Part shown: one piece after another, positions 20,212 to 20,213 of the stretch
Numbering within the stretch: position 1 is the stretch's first letter
Layout of the letters: the number at the start of each line of letters is the position of its first letter
Assembly (NCBI GenBank): GCA_946187605.1
Contig: CAMHRH010000006.1
Coordinates: forward strand, 1 to 20,213
Length of the DNA: 20,213 nucleotides
Source of the DNA: an uncultured Candidatus Saccharibacteria bacterium
GTDB taxonomy: Bacteria > Patescibacteriota > Saccharimonadia > Saccharimonadales > Saccharimonadaceae
Direction of reading: 5' to 3'
Made by a program: the position numbers and the translations under genes
Notes under the pieces: generated by a model
Database searches by the model: none
What the model was told of the DNA's origin: nothing
The model's input: the letters and a program-made list of their open reading frames with translations, nothing else

Positions 20212-20213
20212 CT

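Overview
This 20.2 kb window is a dense, mostly housekeeping chromosomal segment of a small-genome bacterium. The best guess is Candidatus Saccharibacteria (TM7, Patescibacteria/CPR). That guess is inference from gene content and style: a ProRS without an editing insertion, a LysRS with an atypical motif 3, a divergent bL32-like protein, an L-lactate dehydrogenase, a PIN-TRAM protein, DprA, a class A PBP and a class B-like sortase, all packed with tiny intergenic gaps. TGA ends the Nudix gene exactly at the RNase III start, so the standard bacterial code (not the TGA=Gly code of Gracilibacteria/SR1) is used.

Layout. 1-548: 3' end of a membrane acyltransferase. 673-2470: proS-greA with a terminator. 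2521-4323: ABC exporter. 4368-5856: lysS and its terminator. 5879-7697: dprA and L-ldh. 7701-7784: consensus promoter followed at once by a terminator (candidate tiny RNA or attenuator). 7836-8606 (+): PIN-TRAM protein, convergent with 8639-11377 (-): class A PBP, sharing one bidirectional terminator. 11476-13914: leuS and terminator. 13925-14254: a small orphan gene with its own promoter and a terminator that contains its stop codon. 14279-15832: 517-residue orphan protein, tail-to-tail with a sortase (15825-16649, -). 16780-19261: bL32-like/nusB/Nudix/rnc/anchored protein operon. 19302-19704: rpsP. 19760-20173: KhpA-like KH protein.

Functionally the window joins translation (three aminoacyl-tRNA synthetases, bL32-like, bS16), transcription elongation and rRNA maturation (GreA, NusB, RNase III, KH protein), envelope work (acyltransferase, ABC exporter, PBP, sortase), fermentation (LDH) and DNA uptake (DprA).

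The most striking sequence-level pattern is in start-site design. Extended -10 boxes of the form TGnTATAAT recur. In six clear genes (proS, lysS, PBP, leuS, the 517-aa orphan, the sortase) the -10 box ends only 6-9 nt before the ATG and there is no Shine-Dalgarno sequence, which predicts leaderless or near-leaderless mRNAs. The remaining genes have strong SD sequences. Other points of interest are an 89-nt charge-inverting overlap of nusB and the Nudix gene, acidic low-complexity tails on three RNA-binding proteins, a promoter/terminator pair with almost nothing between, and two unrecognised genes at 14-15.8 kb. I saw no tRNA, rRNA, CRISPR, insertion sequence or phage gene.
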